DNA of 64,000 bases from Vibrio sp. D404a (GTDB lineage Bacteria > Pseudomonadota > Gammaproteobacteria > Enterobacterales > Vibrionaceae). Both the position numbers and the translations under genes were made by a program. Shown here piece after piece: positions 1 to 9,542 of this stretch (within the stretch, counting starts at the first letter, position 1; every line of letters begins with the position of its first letter). Where the stretch lies: assembly GCF_030248535.1 (NCBI RefSeq), contig NZ_JAHGAJ010000007.1:1-64000 (forward strand), read 5' to 3'. Below the pieces are notes generated by a model. The model was not told the DNA's origin. It saw nothing but the letters and a program-made list of their open reading frames with translations, and made no database searches.

Positions 1-15
1 GAAAGCGGTAGTTAG

Positions 16-50
16 TTCGAGATTCGAGATTCGAGATTCGAGATTCGAGA
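16..50. repeat. 7-bp tandem repeat, five copies
   Basis: Five perfect head-to-tail copies of TTCGAGA lie just left of a terminator at the end of the metE transcription unit. A related heptamer (ATCTCGT) is repeated about 2.5 times at 14647-14664. No coding role is visible. Confidence 0.85.
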
Positions 51-65
51 AAAATAAGAGACAGA

Positions 66-90
66 AGCCTCGCGATTGCGAGGCTTTTTT
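66..90 (+). terminator. Rho-independent terminator, plus strand
   Basis: AGCCTCGC, the loop GATT and GCGAGGCT are followed by a run of six T on the plus strand. The orientation suits a plus-strand gene that ends left of the window. On the minus strand, serving metE, only two T follow the stem, so it would work poorly there. Confidence 0.8.
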
Positions 91-138
91 ATGCAAGTAA
101 AGCCTAAGATACAAAACCTTACTCATGCTCTACTTCTC

Positions 139-2478
139 TTACACGCCTTCAGTTTCCCACTCTTTACGTAGCGTTTTGGTTGCAGAAACAAGATTAGCTA
201 ACGCGGCTTCAGTTTCTGCCCAGTTACGGGTTTTGAGGCCGCAATCTGGGTTTGCCCACAAACGCTCTGCTGGAATCTTCTCTGCTGCCTTCTTTAGCAA
301 CCCAATGATCCACTCCTCTGATGGAATATTTGGTGAGTGAATATCGTAAACACCCGGTCCAATCTCATTCGGGTAATTAAACTCTTCGAACGCTTTAAGT
401 AGTTCCATGTTCGAGCGAGAGGTTTCAATCGTAATCACGTCTGCATCCAGCGCCGCAACGGATTCAATGATCTCGTTAAATTCGCTATAGCACATATGCG
501 TGTGGATCTGAGTCTCTGGCTTGGCACTCGCAGCAGAAACTTTGAACGCATCCACCGCCCATTCAAGATACTCTGCGTGATCCGCTTTTTTCAGAGGTAA
601 GCCTTCACGAATCGCTGGTTCATCAATCTGAATAATATTGATGCCGGCCTCTTGCAGGTCTGAAACTTCATCCCGCAGTGCAAACGCTAATTGGTTAGCA
701 ATCTCTTTGCGAGAAATGTCTTCACGTGGGAAGGTCCAACATAAAATGGTCACAGGCCCTGTTAGCATGCCTTTCATCTGCTTAGACGTCAGAGATTGAG
801 CATAGGTCGACCACTCTACCGTCACTGGCTTTTCTCGCTCAATGTCAGCCACAACAATCGCTGGTTTCACACAGCGAGAGCCGTAACTCTGAACCCAACC
901 GAACTTGGTGGTTTGAAAGCCTGCAAGATTTTCAGCGAAGTACTCCACCATATCGTTGCGTTCAGCTTCACCATGAACAAGTACGTCTAGATCGAGCGCC
1001 TCTTGACGCTTAACCGCATCCGCAATATGCCCTTTTAGTGCTTGCTTGTATTCGGTGTCGTTTAGTTTGCCTGCTCGGTACGCGCTACGTTGAACTCGGA
1101 TTTCACCGGTTTGCGGGAATGAACCAATCGTCGTGGTTGGCAGCAGTGGCAGCCCCAATACTTCAGACTGATGTGCTGCACGCTCAGCATAAGGTGCACT
1201 GCGCTCGCCTAACGCCTTGGTTAGCGTGTTGAGCCTCGCTTGAACCTGTGGCTTGTTCACATGGGTTGCTTGTTTTCGCGCTTCAATGGGTTGGCTGTAA
1301 GTTTCACAAGCCAAGATCGCGTTGGCGTCCCCATCAAGCGCCGCTCCCAACAGGCTAACTTCCGTTACTTTTTGTTTAGCAAAGGCAAACCACCTCTTCA
1401 CTTCATCAGTCAGTGTCTCTTCAAGCTCTAAATCAACCGGACTGTGTAGCAGTGAGCATGAACTTGCCACCCACAGCCTCTCTCCTAACTCTGCCTTTAC
1501 AGGTTGAAGTCGAGCCAGTTGCTTCGCAAGATCCGCTCGCCATACATTGCGACCATTCACCACCCCAGCAGACAGTACCCACTCATTTGGTAATTTTGAT
1601 AGGACATTTTCTAGCTGTTCTGGTGCTGCCGCCAAATCAATGTGCAAACCGTTCACTGGCAGCTCAATAATCTTATCGAGCGTATCATTCACTGAGTCAA
1701 AATAGGTGGTCAACAGAAGCTTTACGTCTCCTCGAATCACTTGGTAAGCAAGCTTAAAGGCATCCGCCCATGGCTTTTCAAGCTCTAGTGACAAAATGGG
1801 TTCATCAATTTGTACCCACTCCACGCCAAGCTTAGCCAGTTTCGCCAAGATAGCTTGGTAAGCGGTTAATAAGCGAGGCAGTAAACTCAGACGATCAAAG
1901 CCCTCTTCTACCTCTTTACCTAAGTACAAGTAAGACAATGGACCTAGCAAGACCGGCTTTACTTTGTGTCCCGCTTTGACCGCTTCATTGACTTCATCAA
2001 ACAGCTGCGGCCAGCTCACCTCAAACGCGTCATCTTTGCTGAACTCAGGAACAATGTAGTGGTAATTGGTGTTAAACCATTTGGTCATGTCTGAAGCCGC
2101 CGCGCCCGATTGGTCATGATTGTGGTTTCCAGTGCAGCATGATGTTTGAGCTTGAGATTGGCCACGCCCTACGCGGAACAAGGTATCTAAATCAGGGAAA
2201 GCTTTCTCATCTTCGTCGCCACCAGCATGGCGCTTTGGTACGTGCCCTAGAAGCAAGGTTGTGGTCAATACATGATCATACCAAGCGAAGTCACCCGCTG
2301 TCGTAAAGCTTAGGTTTGCGTCTGATTGAACCTGCCAGTTTCGTTGGCGGAGTTCACTTCCAACCGCTTTCAATGCTGCTTGGTCGATTTCGCCGCGCCA
2401 GTATTTCTCTAAAGCAAACTTGAGCTCGCGTTTTTCGCCGATACGTGGGTAGCCTAAAATATGAGTTGTTGTCGTCAT
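139..2478 (-). CDS. metE: Cobalamin-independent methionine synthase MetE
   Basis: Transfers the methyl group of 5-methyltetrahydropteroyl-triglutamate to homocysteine, the last step of methionine synthesis, in the cytosol. The 779-residue protein has the usual two-barrel form. The C-terminal half shows the zinc and homocysteine ligands: HTHMC, the Glu of [12 protein letters not shown], and the Cys of NPDCGLKTR. The conserved [11 protein letters not shown] motif is present. Compared with the E. coli protein as I remember it, the linker before that motif is about 12 residues longer and reads [11 protein letters not shown] (Cys114, Cys115, His119, His121). It is divergent from metR across a 280-bp control region, the classical arrangement in which MetR activates metE. 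Confidence 0.98.
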   Translation of the reverse strand: MTTTTHILGYPRIGEKRELKFALEKYWRGEIDQAALKAVGSELRQRNWQVQSDANLSFTTAGDFAWYDHVLTTTLLLGHVPKRHAGGDEDEKAFPDLDTLFRVGRGQSQAQTSCCTGNHNHDQSGAAASDMTKWFNTNYHYIVPEFSKDDAFEVSWPQLFDEVNEAVKAGHKVKPVLLGPLSYLYLGKEVEEGFDRLSLLPRLLTAYQAILAKLAKLGVEWVQIDEPILSLELEKPWADAFKLAYQVIRGDVKLLLTTYFDSVNDTLDKIIELPVNGLHIDLAAAPEQLENVLSKLPNEWVLSAGVVNGRNVWRADLAKQLARLQPVKAELGERLWVASSCSLLHSPVDLELEETLTDEVKRWFAFAKQKVTEVSLLGAALDGDANAILACETYSQPIEARKQATHVNKPQVQARLNTLTKALGERSAPYAERAAHQSEVLGLPLLPTTTIGSFPQTGEIRVQRSAYRAGKLNDTEYKQALKGHIADAVKRQEALDLDVLVHGEAERNDMVEYFAENLAGFQTTKFGWVQSYGSRCVKPAIVVADIEREKPVTVEWSTYAQSLTSKQMKGMLTGPVTILCWTFPREDISRKEIANQLAFALRDEVSDLQEAGINIIQIDEPAIREGLPLKKADHAEYLEWAVDAFKVSAASAKPETQIHTHMCYSEFNEIIESVAALDADVITIETSRSNMELLKAFEEFNYPNEIGPGVYDIHSPNIPSEEWIIGLLKKAAEKIPAERLWANPDCGLKTRNWAETEAALANLVSATKTLRKEWETEGV

Positions 2479-2551
2479 GAGCCTGTTCCTTAATCACTAT
2501 TATTTTTTAGATTCTGTTCAGACTGCCGATTGTAATTCGCAACCAAAGGCG

Positions 2552-2678
2552 TCTGGATGGCTAAACTATCTCGCCAAACCTACCCATGAACAAGTTCCAA
2601 ATATTCAACCTGTTTATTAGTAATTCTCATGTTCATCGAATCATCTATGAGAATATTAAAAACATTTAGCCATCCAGA
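2552..2678. promoter_or_regulatory. MetJ-box-like inverted repeats between metE and metR
   Basis: TCTGGATGGCTAAA at 2552-2565 recurs as its exact reverse complement, TTTAGCCATCCAGA, at 2665-2678. The extended copies read AGGCGTCT-GGATGGCT and, on the minus strand, AAACATCT-GGATGGCT. These are adjacent 8-mers resembling the MetJ met-box AGACGTCT (5 to 7 of 8 matches). Two opposed MetJ operators serving the divergent genes is the likely reading. I found no perfect MetR site (TGAA-N5-TTCA), although TGAACAAGTTCC near 2588 is close. Confidence 0.55.
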
Positions 2679-2758
2679 TGTTTACACATCCACAAAAACG
2701 ACGTAGGGTAGTTATTAAGAAATATTAACCATCAGCTTAGGAACTATGAGGGTTACTC

Positions 2759-3670
2759 ATGATAGAGCTTAAACACCTGCGAACATTGACTACACTGCGT
2801 GATAGTGGCTCGTTGACTGCGACTGCAACGTCATTACACCTGACGCAATCGGCCTTGTCCCACCAGCTGAAAGATCTCGAGGCTCGTGTCGGGGGGCAGC
2901 TCTTTCTGCGTAAAACTCGCCCAGTCAAGTTCACTTCTGAAGGTGAAATACTGCTCAGACTAGCGGATGACGTATTACCAAAGCTTGCGAAAGCCGAGAA
3001 CGAATTGGCGAGCCTCAAAGAAGATGTTAATGGCAGGCTACATATGGCAATTGAGTGTCACTCTTGCTTCCAATGGCTGATGCCAGCCTTAAAGGAATAC
3101 CAAGTGGCTTGGCCGAGCGTGACCCTAGACTTCTCCTCCGGTTTTGGTTTTGAACCCTTGCCAGCGCTGATGGCTGGGGAGCTAGACTTGGTGATCACCT
3201 CAGACATTCAACCGCGCTCAGAAGTGCATTATGAGCCCCTGTTCGATTTTGAGATGCGTTTGATTACTGCCATTAACTCACCGTTGGCAGAAAAAGAGGC
3301 CATTCAGCCAGAAGATCTCATTGATCTGACCATGCTCTCGTACCCAGTACAAAAGCAGCGTTTAGATGTAGTAAAACACTTTTTACAACCCGCTGGCATT
3401 GAGCCGAAGAAATGGAAACAGGCAGACAATACCTTGATGTTGGTACAGATGGTTTCGGCAGGATTGGGCGTCGCGGCACTACCCAACTGGGCCATCAGTG
3501 AGTTTTCTAGACAGGGCCTGATTGCCAGCAAACCGCTAGGTAAAGGGCTCTCTCGCCGCCTGTTCGCAGCGGTTAGAAATTCAGACAAGGACAAACGCTA
3601 CCTACAAGCGTTCTTCAGTACCGCTCGACAGCAGAGTAAGAGTCATCTTGATGGGATTAAAGTAGTTTAG
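2759..3670 (+). CDS. metR: LysR-type regulator MetR
   Basis: Activator of metE and related methionine genes that responds to homocysteine. The 303-residue protein has the LysR layout: an N-terminal winged helix-turn-helix (residues 1-60, with LTQSALSHQLKDLE as the recognition region) and a two-lobe effector domain. The start ATG follows a GAGGG ribosome site. Identity comes from the divergent pairing with metE and the typical MetR opening MIELKHLRTL. It is followed by a terminator. Confidence 0.97.
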   Translation: MIELKHLRTLTTLRDSGSLTATATSLHLTQSALSHQLKDLEARVGGQLFLRKTRPVKFTSEGEILLRLADDVLPKLAKAENELASLKEDVNGRLHMAIECHSCFQWLMPALKEYQVAWPSVTLDFSSGFGFEPLPALMAGELDLVITSDIQPRSEVHYEPLFDFEMRLITAINSPLAEKEAIQPEDLIDLTMLSYPVQKQRLDVVKHFLQPAGIEPKKWKQADNTLMLVQMVSAGLGVAALPNWAISEFSRQGLIASKPLGKGLSRRLFAAVRNSDKDKRYLQAFFSTARQQSKSHLDGIKVV

Positions 3671-3706
3671 AGGTCATCTTTAAATATACAGCCCAGCAGA
3701 AACAAC

Positions 3707-3736
3707 AAAGCCACAGCGCATAAGTCTGTGGCTTTT
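3707..3736 (+). terminator. Terminator after metR
   Basis: AAAGCCACAG and CTGTGGCTTT form a 10-bp stem with a 9-nt loop. T4 follows on the plus strand, about 40 nt after the metR stop. Confidence 0.8.
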
Positions 3737-3771
3737 GAATTTCTACCGATAGCTATAAGTTCATGGTTGGG

Positions 3772-3861
3772 TAGGTTCTATCGTCAACGTAGGTTCTACC
3801 GCCAACATAAGCTCTCTAGCCAACATAGGCTCTATCACCAATGTAGCCTCTATCTGGCGTA
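3772..3861. repeat. 18-bp degenerate tandem repeat, five copies
   Basis: Five consecutive 18-bp units (3772, 3790, 3808, 3826, 3844) share the pattern TAGGYTCTAYCRCCAACR with a few changes each. The last unit overlaps the stop codon of the minus-strand DUF4250 gene. Although 18 is a multiple of three, the minus-strand frame continuing past that stop contains further stops, so it is not an intact peptide repeat. Confidence 0.85.
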
Positions 3862-4050
3862 TGACTTAAATTGATTGGTCAGTGGATCGTATTGGTATCC
3901 AAGCATGTCGAGCTTGCCGACAACACTCTCAATATCCATTTCATACATGCTGACTAGGTCTTCAAAGCTGTCACACTCTAAGCGAAGTTTTTCGTTAACT
4001 ATCCCCAGCAAAATAATGCTATCTAGGCTTTTGACGTTGCTTAAATCCAT
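3850..4050 (-). CDS. Small DUF4250-family protein
   Basis: A 66-residue acidic cytosolic protein that I recognise as DUF4250-like from the pattern MDLSNVKSLDSIILLGIVNEKLR, then a short helix pair, then LGYQYDPLTNQF. The family has no established function. There is no signal or membrane segment. It is preceded on its own strand by AAGGAG. It stands alone between metR and a membrane protein, and its stop codon lies in the 18-bp repeat array, so expansion or contraction of that array could alter its C-terminus. Confidence 0.8.
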   Translation of the reverse strand: MDLSNVKSLDSIILLGIVNEKLRLECDSFEDLVSMYEMDIESVVGKLDMLGYQYDPLTNQFKSYAR

Positions 4051-4136
4051 CTCGTACTCCTTACGAACACATCGACTGATTTAAGTTTAGAACGACAATA
4101 GTAACCTCGCTTATTAACAGATCACATTTCTCACTC

Positions 4137-4180
4137 AAAAGCCCTCACTCGCCCAATAATATCAATAGGTCAGTGAGGGC
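4137..4180 (-). terminator. Hairpin after the membrane protein gene
   Basis: GCCCTCACT (4141-4149) pairs with AGTGAGGGC (4172-4180). On the minus strand the stem is followed by T4. It lies just past the stop of the gene at 4193. The 22-nt loop is long, so it is a moderate terminator candidate. Confidence 0.5.
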
Positions 4181-4192
4181 TTGACCTGAAAA

Positions 4193-4873
4193 CTAAAGAG
4201 CCCAAATAGGTTCTAAGCCAACAACCGCTGCGATTAACATCAACAGCGCCACCGCCAGTTGGACTTTCTCTGGTGTTTTTGCAAACAGCAGGTGCCAACA
4301 CCAAACCACAATTGCAGAGATAAGTAACGCGAAACTAAACAACAGTGAAGTAACCATAGGTTCAAGCACCGACTCAGGCAGTGAGTAAACACCAAACACT
4401 GTTGTCAGTACGACTAACATGCCACTAAGAATACCTGCTACAGGTAGGATGCGATGGAAGGCTTGAAGACGCGTTCGAGCGATCGTCAATAACAGGTGTG
4501 AGAAAGCGCTACCCAACAACACCGTCAACAACAGTGACGAGATTAAGCTCACTACTGTCGCCTTCTCGCTTGCTTGAATTCCTACATAAGAGAGTGCCAA
4601 ACCACAAGCTAGGTACATCACCCAGATTGGTCCTGCATCACGAGTCTTCTTAGTTTGCACTTGAGAGAAGAAGTAGAAGATGGCGAACACCACTAAGAAA
4701 GCCTCGACCTTGAGTGACGCTACCGCCAGCCAAAGTACACCAATCGCTGGTAACACTTTATGAATACGACCGCGTTGGCCCGGGCAGATATCGCCTTTCA
4801 CTAAGATCAGCGTTAATACGAGTTGTGCACCCAGTAACATAGGCGCGAATTGCAGTAATACAGATTCGATCAT
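4193..4873 (-). CDS. Hypothetical inner-membrane protein, about seven helices
   Basis: A 226-residue, very hydrophobic protein with roughly seven transmembrane segments and short loops. The charged stretches (KGDICPGQRGRIHK near residue 30, and KTKKTRD between helices 3 and 4) set the inside loops. I see no catalytic motif and cannot place the family. It is divergent from ygiQ, which has its own promoter, and the two need not share a function. Confidence 0.75.
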   Translation of the reverse strand: MIESVLLQFAPMLLGAQLVLTLILVKGDICPGQRGRIHKVLPAIGVLWLAVASLKVEAFLVVFAIFYFFSQVQTKKTRDAGPIWVMYLACGLALSYVGIQASEKATVVSLISSLLLTVLLGSAFSHLLLTIARTRLQAFHRILPVAGILSGMLVVLTTVFGVYSLPESVLEPMVTSLLFSFALLISAIVVWCWHLLFAKTPEKVQLAVALLMLIAAVVGLEPIWAL

Positions 4874-5084
4874 TGGGATCTACTTATATGGACTTATTTT
4901 CGCAGAATGATATCAAAAACTGCTTGGAACACTAATCAAAATCATCAATTTGCTCGTTGTCTCGTATCCTTGGTCTATGCTCTTTCCAAGAATCTCTTCC
5001 CGGCACAGCTCTACGTGCTGCAATAGGGAAAGACACTAGAACTAACAGGGGCATGTTCTACTGGCTAGTCAGGGCGCATGCCGC

Positions 5085-5090
5085 TATAAT
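5085..5090 (+). promoter_or_regulatory. -10 element upstream of ygiQ
   Basis: A perfect TATAAT lies 29 nt before the chosen ygiQ start. The -35 region (around 5062) is weak. It supports the downstream start at 5119, because the longer frame that opens with TTG at 4957 would begin upstream of the promoter. Confidence 0.45.
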
Positions 5091-5118
5091 TCCCGCCTCA
5101 AAAATCAGAGGTCGAAAT

Positions 5119-7488
5119 ATGTACAGCGATATCACTCCTATTCACGAACACAAAAAATACTGGGCCGAATGCTACGGTACAGCACCCTTTTTACCGACCA
5201 GTAGAAAGGAAATGGATGCTCTAGGATGGGACAGCTGCGACATTATCATCGTAACGGGCGACGCATACGTTGACCACCCAAGCTTTGGTATGGCGATCAT
5301 TGGTCGTTTGCTTGAAGCTCAAGGTTTCCGCGTGGGTATCATCGCGCAGCCAAAATGGGACAACAAAGATGCCTTCATGAAGCTAGGTAAACCTAACTTA
5401 TTCTTCGGTATCACCGCGGGTAACATGGACTCCATGATTAACCGTTACACCTCTGATCGTAAATTACGTCACGACGATGCTTACACGCCAAATAACGAAG
5501 GTGGTAAACGTCCTGACCGTGCAACTCTTGTTTACTCTCAACGTTGTCGTGAAGCTTACAAAGGTACGCCTATTGTTCTTGGCGGTATTGAGGCTAGCTT
5601 ACGTCGTGTAGCTCACTATGATTACTGGTCTGACAAAGTTCGTCGCTCTGTCCTGTTTGATGCAAAGGCAGATATTCTTCTATTTGGTAACGCAGAGCGT
5701 GCACTGGTTGAAGTTGCACACCGCCTAGCCGATGGTGAAGAGATCGCGAACCTTACCAACATTCGCGGTACCGCAATCAACATTGCAGCGGCACCTGAAG
5801 GTTACAAGATCATCGACTCTTCTCGTATCGAAAAGCCGAATAAAGCTTATGTACCGGTTAACCCGTACGAAGTGGAAACGCAATGCGATACCAAAAAAGA
5901 CGAAGAGCCAAAAGCGCAGCCAATTACTATCCGCCCTTCTCGCCATGATGCGAAAACAACAGCGGTTCGTATCCCTGCATTTGAAAAGCTTAACAACGAC
6001 CGTATTCTTTACGCTCACGCTAGCCGCATTCTGCACTTAGAGACGAATCCATACTCTGGTCGTGCTCTGATTCAACGTCACGGTGATCGCGAACTTTGGG
6101 TAAACCAAGCACCAATCCCTCTCACAACAGAGGAGATGGACTACGTATTTGGCCTTGCATACAAGCGTGTCCCTCACCCTATGTATGGCAAAGCGAAGAT
6201 TCCTGCTTACGACATGATCAAAACGTCAGTTAACATCATGCGTGGCTGTTTCGGTGGTTGTTCGTTCTGTTCAATTACCGAGCACGAAGGTCGTATCATC
6301 CAAAACCGCTCAAAAGAGTCTATCTTGGATGAAATCGAAGACATTAAAGAGAAAGTACCTGGCTTTACGGGCACTATCTCTGACTTGGGTGGCCCTACGG
6401 CGAACATGTACCGTCTAGGTTGTTCGGACCCGAAAGCGGAAGTGAACTGTCGCCGTCCATCATGTGTGTTCCCTAAGATCTGTGAGAAACTAAACACAGA
6501 CCACAAACACACTATCGACCTGTACCGTTCAGCGAGAAAAGTACCAGGCGTTAAGAAGATCATGATCGCTTCAGGTGTTCGCTACGACCTAGCGATTGAG
6601 TCTCCAGAATACGTGCGTGAGCTTGTAACGCACCACGTAGGTGGCTACCTGAAGATTGCTCCAGAGCATACAGAGAAAGGCCCACTGGATCTGATGATGA
6701 AACCGGGCATGGGTACTTACGACCGCTTTAAAGAGATGTTCGAGAAGTACAGTGCGGAAGCGGGTAAGAAACAGTATCTGATCCCTTATTTCATCTCAGC
6801 TCACCCGGGCACAGAAGATGAAGACATGCTTAACCTTGCGCTTTGGCTAAAGAAGCACAACTACGAGTGTGACCAAGTACAGAACTTCTACCCATCGCCA
6901 ATGTGTAACGCGACGTCGATGTACTACTCAGAGACAAACCCTCTGAAACGCGTTAAGTACAAGAAGCGTGAAGATATCCCAGTGCCAAAAGGTGACCGTC
7001 AACGTCGTCTACACAAAGCACTATTGCGTTACCACGATCCAGAAAACTGGAAGCTAATCCGCGAAGCGCTAATCGACATGGGCAAGAAGCACCTAATTGG
7101 TGACAAGCCGGGTTGTTTAGTGCCTGAGGATGACTTTGATGCACAAACCCCTGCCCAACGTCGTAAGTCTGGTCGTCACGGTGCGCACCGTTTCGCGACT
7201 AAACACAGTAAATCGCAACCGGGTCTGGGCGGCGAGAAGCCACGTAACCATTCAGGCAAAAAGCCAGGTGGTAAGAAGCCTAATAGTAACAACGGCCAAA
7301 GTAATGGTCATCAGGGCAACGGAAATGGCGGCGGCAACGGTCGTAAACCAGCGAGCGGTTTCATTAAGAAAGGTCCGGGTGGTCAATCTCAAGGAAACGG
7401 CAAACCAAACCGCAACAAAGCAGGTAACGGTCAAGGTGGCAAACCTTCTGGTAATGGCAAGAACCGCCAACGTGCAGCGCAACGCTAA
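5119..7488 (+). CDS. ygiQ: YgiQ (UPF0313) radical-SAM protein
   Basis: A predicted radical-SAM enzyme with an N-terminal cobalamin-like fold. The reaction is not known. The [4Fe-4S]-binding CxxxCxxC is CFGGCSFC at residues 377, 381 and 384. The family hallmark [16 protein letters not shown] lies near residue 40. The frame is open upstream, but [15 protein letters not shown] at 5119 matches the usual family start, follows AGAGGT and lies below a TATAAT. The last 100 or so residues are a low-complexity tail rich in Gly, Asn and Lys with repeated GGKP/GNGK-type units, which could bind RNA. A strong terminator follows. Confidence 0.95.
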   Translation: MYSDITPIHEHKKYWAECYGTAPFLPTSRKEMDALGWDSCDIIIVTGDAYVDHPSFGMAIIGRLLEAQGFRVGIIAQPKWDNKDAFMKLGKPNLFFGITAGNMDSMINRYTSDRKLRHDDAYTPNNEGGKRPDRATLVYSQRCREAYKGTPIVLGGIEASLRRVAHYDYWSDKVRRSVLFDAKADILLFGNAERALVEVAHRLADGEEIANLTNIRGTAINIAAAPEGYKIIDSSRIEKPNKAYVPVNPYEVETQCDTKKDEEPKAQPITIRPSRHDAKTTAVRIPAFEKLNNDRILYAHASRILHLETNPYSGRALIQRHGDRELWVNQAPIPLTTEEMDYVFGLAYKRVPHPMYGKAKIPAYDMIKTSVNIMRGCFGGCSFCSITEHEGRIIQNRSKESILDEIEDIKEKVPGFTGTISDLGGPTANMYRLGCSDPKAEVNCRRPSCVFPKICEKLNTDHKHTIDLYRSARKVPGVKKIMIASGVRYDLAIESPEYVRELVTHHVGGYLKIAPEHTEKGPLDLMMKPGMGTYDRFKEMFEKYSAEAGKKQYLIPYFISAHPGTEDEDMLNLALWLKKHNYECDQVQNFYPSPMCNATSMYYSETNPLKRVKYKKREDIPVPKGDRQRRLHKALLRYHDPENWKLIREALIDMGKKHLIGDKPGCLVPEDDFDAQTPAQRRKSGRHGAHRFATKHSKSQPGLGGEKPRNHSGKKPGGKKPNSNNGQSNGHQGNGNGGGNGRKPASGFIKKGPGGQSQGNGKPNRNKAGNGQGGKPSGNGKNRQRAAQR

Positions 7489-7565
7489 CTGCTAGTCTCT
7501 ACGCTAACTCTTAGCCACAACGCAAGAGCTCAGTAGCAAAACGAAAACTCTTCGCGTTAAACGAC

Positions 7566-7599
7566 AAAAGTCCAAGTGATTTCCCACTTGGACTTTTTT
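7566..7599 (+). terminator. Bidirectional terminator between ygiQ and the glycosyltransferase operon
   Basis: AAAAGTCCAAGTG pairs with CACTTGGACTTTT around a 6-nt loop. T6 follows on the plus strand and A4 precedes the stem, so it can end both ygiQ and the minus-strand operon that stops at 7622. Confidence 0.9.
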
Positions 7600-7621
7600 G
7601 TTTCTGTACGACGCTGTATAA

Positions 7622-8086
7622 CTAAGCTTGAGTCTGTTTAAATACCCAAGCTTTGCTGAGTAAATAGTTACTAACCATGCCCACCAGCACCCCGACGGCC
7701 ATCGCCAAAAATAGCGCGCCATAGAATTCAGGTAAAACGATCGTCAATAGCTTGAAGCAGATTAAGTTAGGTATAGCTGAGAATAGTGCCGACGCCATAA
7801 ATTTTTGCCACTGGCGAAAGTCATCTCTGCGTGACCCTGTCCCCTGGTAGGCAAACGTCAGCACTCTATTTCCGAGCCAAGTGCTGGTCGCCGCAACAAA
7901 GAACGCCAATACCCTCGCCCACATAACGGGAACCTCACCGATAAAATGAAACAGGGCAAAGGCGCTGCAATCAACGACAAAGCCACCAGCCCCCACACAA
8001 GCGAACTTAATCAGTTGGTGATGAGACCTCAACACGTTTTCAACGCTTGAGGCCATCGATTTACAACGATATAGCACTTTCATCAT
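7622..8086 (-). CDS. GtrA-family membrane protein
   Basis: A 154-residue protein with four transmembrane helices, typical of GtrA-like proteins, which help move polyprenyl-linked sugars across the inner membrane. The family pattern is clear: KFACVGAGGFVVDCSAFALF in helix 1, then WLGNRVLTF and NYLLSKAWVF at the end. It is the third gene of an operon, and its start overlaps the end of the upstream glycosyltransferase by 26 nt. A second ATG (MASSVENVL) at 8056 would remove the overlap. The operon makes a lipid-carrier glycosyl flippase and transfer system likely. Confidence 0.9.
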   Translation of the reverse strand: MMKVLYRCKSMASSVENVLRSHHQLIKFACVGAGGFVVDCSAFALFHFIGEVPVMWARVLAFFVAATSTWLGNRVLTFAYQGTGSRRDDFRQWQKFMASALFSAIPNLICFKLLTIVLPEFYGALFLAMAVGVLVGMVSNYLLSKAWVFKQTQA

Positions 8087-9542
8087 GAAACTTCATCGCA
8101 ACAGGTTCAGCTACTGTTTTTGCTTTTGCTGATAGTGGCTTACAACTAAACAGAGCGCGTTTTTTCTTATCAACCGGCTCTAGCACACAACTAAACGCGT
8201 TATCCTGTATCACTGTTTCAACGCTCGCCTTCTTGCCTATCAAATAGAATTTACTGCTGGTATCCACATCTGAAATGTCATCGACCTTCTTCGCTTGTCC
8301 CAAGCTATAGAACTGACCAGAGAAAGGACGCTTGCCGATGTAGTAACTAGGGGCGTCGTCTTCGATATGATTGAAGATAATTCGATCGCTTTTCTCATTC
8401 GCTTTGCCAAGGTTCAAGTAAACCATGGCAATCATCAGTAGCACAGGTAGAACTAACGCCACACTTGAGAACCATTTCTTATCTTTCTCAACCACCAGCA
8501 TTGCAACCAACAAGCCTAGTGCTGGGATACCCGGCAACACATACGCAGGTAGAATATTGCCCGCCATTGTGAAAAGCAGCAGTGGTGAAATAAGCCAGCA
8601 GATTAAGAAAGAGAATAAGCCGCTGTTAGTTTCATTCTGCTCTTTGATTTTATGGCGACGAACAAACGCCAGAATAGGTAGAACAATCGACCAAGGCGCT
8701 GCAGATTGAATCCAGAATACCCAGATCATACCGCGCGCTTCATCGTGTGCCGAGCCATAAAGATCGCCTTCCCAACCACTTACGACAAAACGTTTAAAAT
8801 GCTCGCCAACAATAAAGTAATCAATGAACCCCGGTGTTGCGATCTCAGCCATGATGTACCACGGCAGGGCAATCGCCAACATCAGCACTAAACCCGAAAC
8901 AATAGGGAAACGCTGCCATAGCGCCTTAAATGCCCCGATAAACCCGTGCTGAAGTACCAACCATGGGAATACAGCGATACCCATAATCACAATCGCGACA
9001 GGCCCTTTCGCTAACAGACCACAAGCAAGACCAATAAAACCAACGTAGCCCCATGCATTGTTTGTGCGTTTGCTGCCCTCTCCTTTCCAACAAAGGTAGA
9101 AGCCTAGCATCGCGATTGTCATGGCTAACGTCAGTGCGATATCTGTCATCACAGCACCCGCGGCGATAGAAAAAATGCCGCAGGTTGCCAAAACGATCGC
9201 TGCAACCAATGAGTTTTGGCCAGTACGTTTCGCAAAATAAGCGATTAAAACAATGGTAAACACGCCTGCTAACCAGTGAGGAGCACGCACAGCAAACTCA
9301 CTCAAACCAAAGATTTCGATACCTACGGCACTCATCCATGTAAACAAGGGTGGTTTGCCCCAAAAAGGCACACCGTAGTCAAACTGCGGCGTAAGCCAGT
9401 TTCCCGTTTCCACCATCAGGCGAGCCATTTCGCCATAACGTGCTTCGGTTGTATCCATCAATGGATACGTAGCCAGTGACAGCAACCTAAGAATTAGCGC
9501 AAAGGCTAATAAATACCACAGGTGCGTTCTGTTCAGGCTCAT
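8061..9542 (-). CDS. PMT/ArnT-like glycosyltransferase (GT-C fold)
   Basis: A 493-residue integral-membrane glycosyltransferase of the ArnT/PMT class. It would transfer a sugar from a polyprenyl phosphate donor to an acceptor on the periplasmic face. The N-terminal loop holds the diagnostic DTTEARYGEMARLM and WGKPPLFTW motifs, with the acidic pair expected for this GT-C class, followed by about ten membrane helices and a soluble C-terminal portion of 100 or so residues. The start overlaps the GT2 stop by 4 nt (ATGA), so translation is coupled. The acceptor (lipid A, protein or another glycan) cannot be read from sequence. It is shorter than E. coli ArnT (about 550 residues). Confidence 0.88.
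   Translation of the reverse strand: MSLNRTHLWYLLAFALILRLLSLATYPLMDTTEARYGEMARLMVETGNWLTPQFDYGVPFWGKPPLFTWMSAVGIEIFGLSEFAVRAPHWLAGVFTIVLIAYFAKRTGQNSLVAAIVLATCGIFSIAAGAVMTDIALTLAMTIAMLGFYLCWKGEGSKRTNNAWGYVGFIGLACGLLAKGPVAIVIMGIAVFPWLVLQHGFIGAFKALWQRFPIVSGLVLMLAIALPWYIMAEIATPGFIDYFIVGEHFKRFVVSGWEGDLYGSAHDEARGMIWVFWIQSAAPWSIVLPILAFVRRHKIKEQNETNSGLFSFLICWLISPLLLFTMAGNILPAYVLPGIPALGLLVAMLVVEKDKKWFSSVALVLPVLLMIAMVYLNLGKANEKSDRIIFNHIEDDAPSYYIGKRPFSGQFYSLGQAKKVDDISDVDTSSKFYLIGKKASVETVIQDNAFSCVLEPVDKKKRALFSCKPLSAKAKTVAEPVAMKFHDESAISL

Noticed and set aside
3772..3861. CRISPR-like array
   Set aside because: The units are contiguous 18-mers without spacers and no cas gene is present anywhere in the window.
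4957..5118. N-terminal extension of YgiQ from a TTG
   Set aside because: The extension is upstream of the TATAAT at 5085 and lacks family similarity. The ATG at 5119 has a ribosome site.
7130..7495. 121-codon frame at the end of ygiQ
   Set aside because: An alternative frame of the low-complexity tail; no ribosome site or conservation features.
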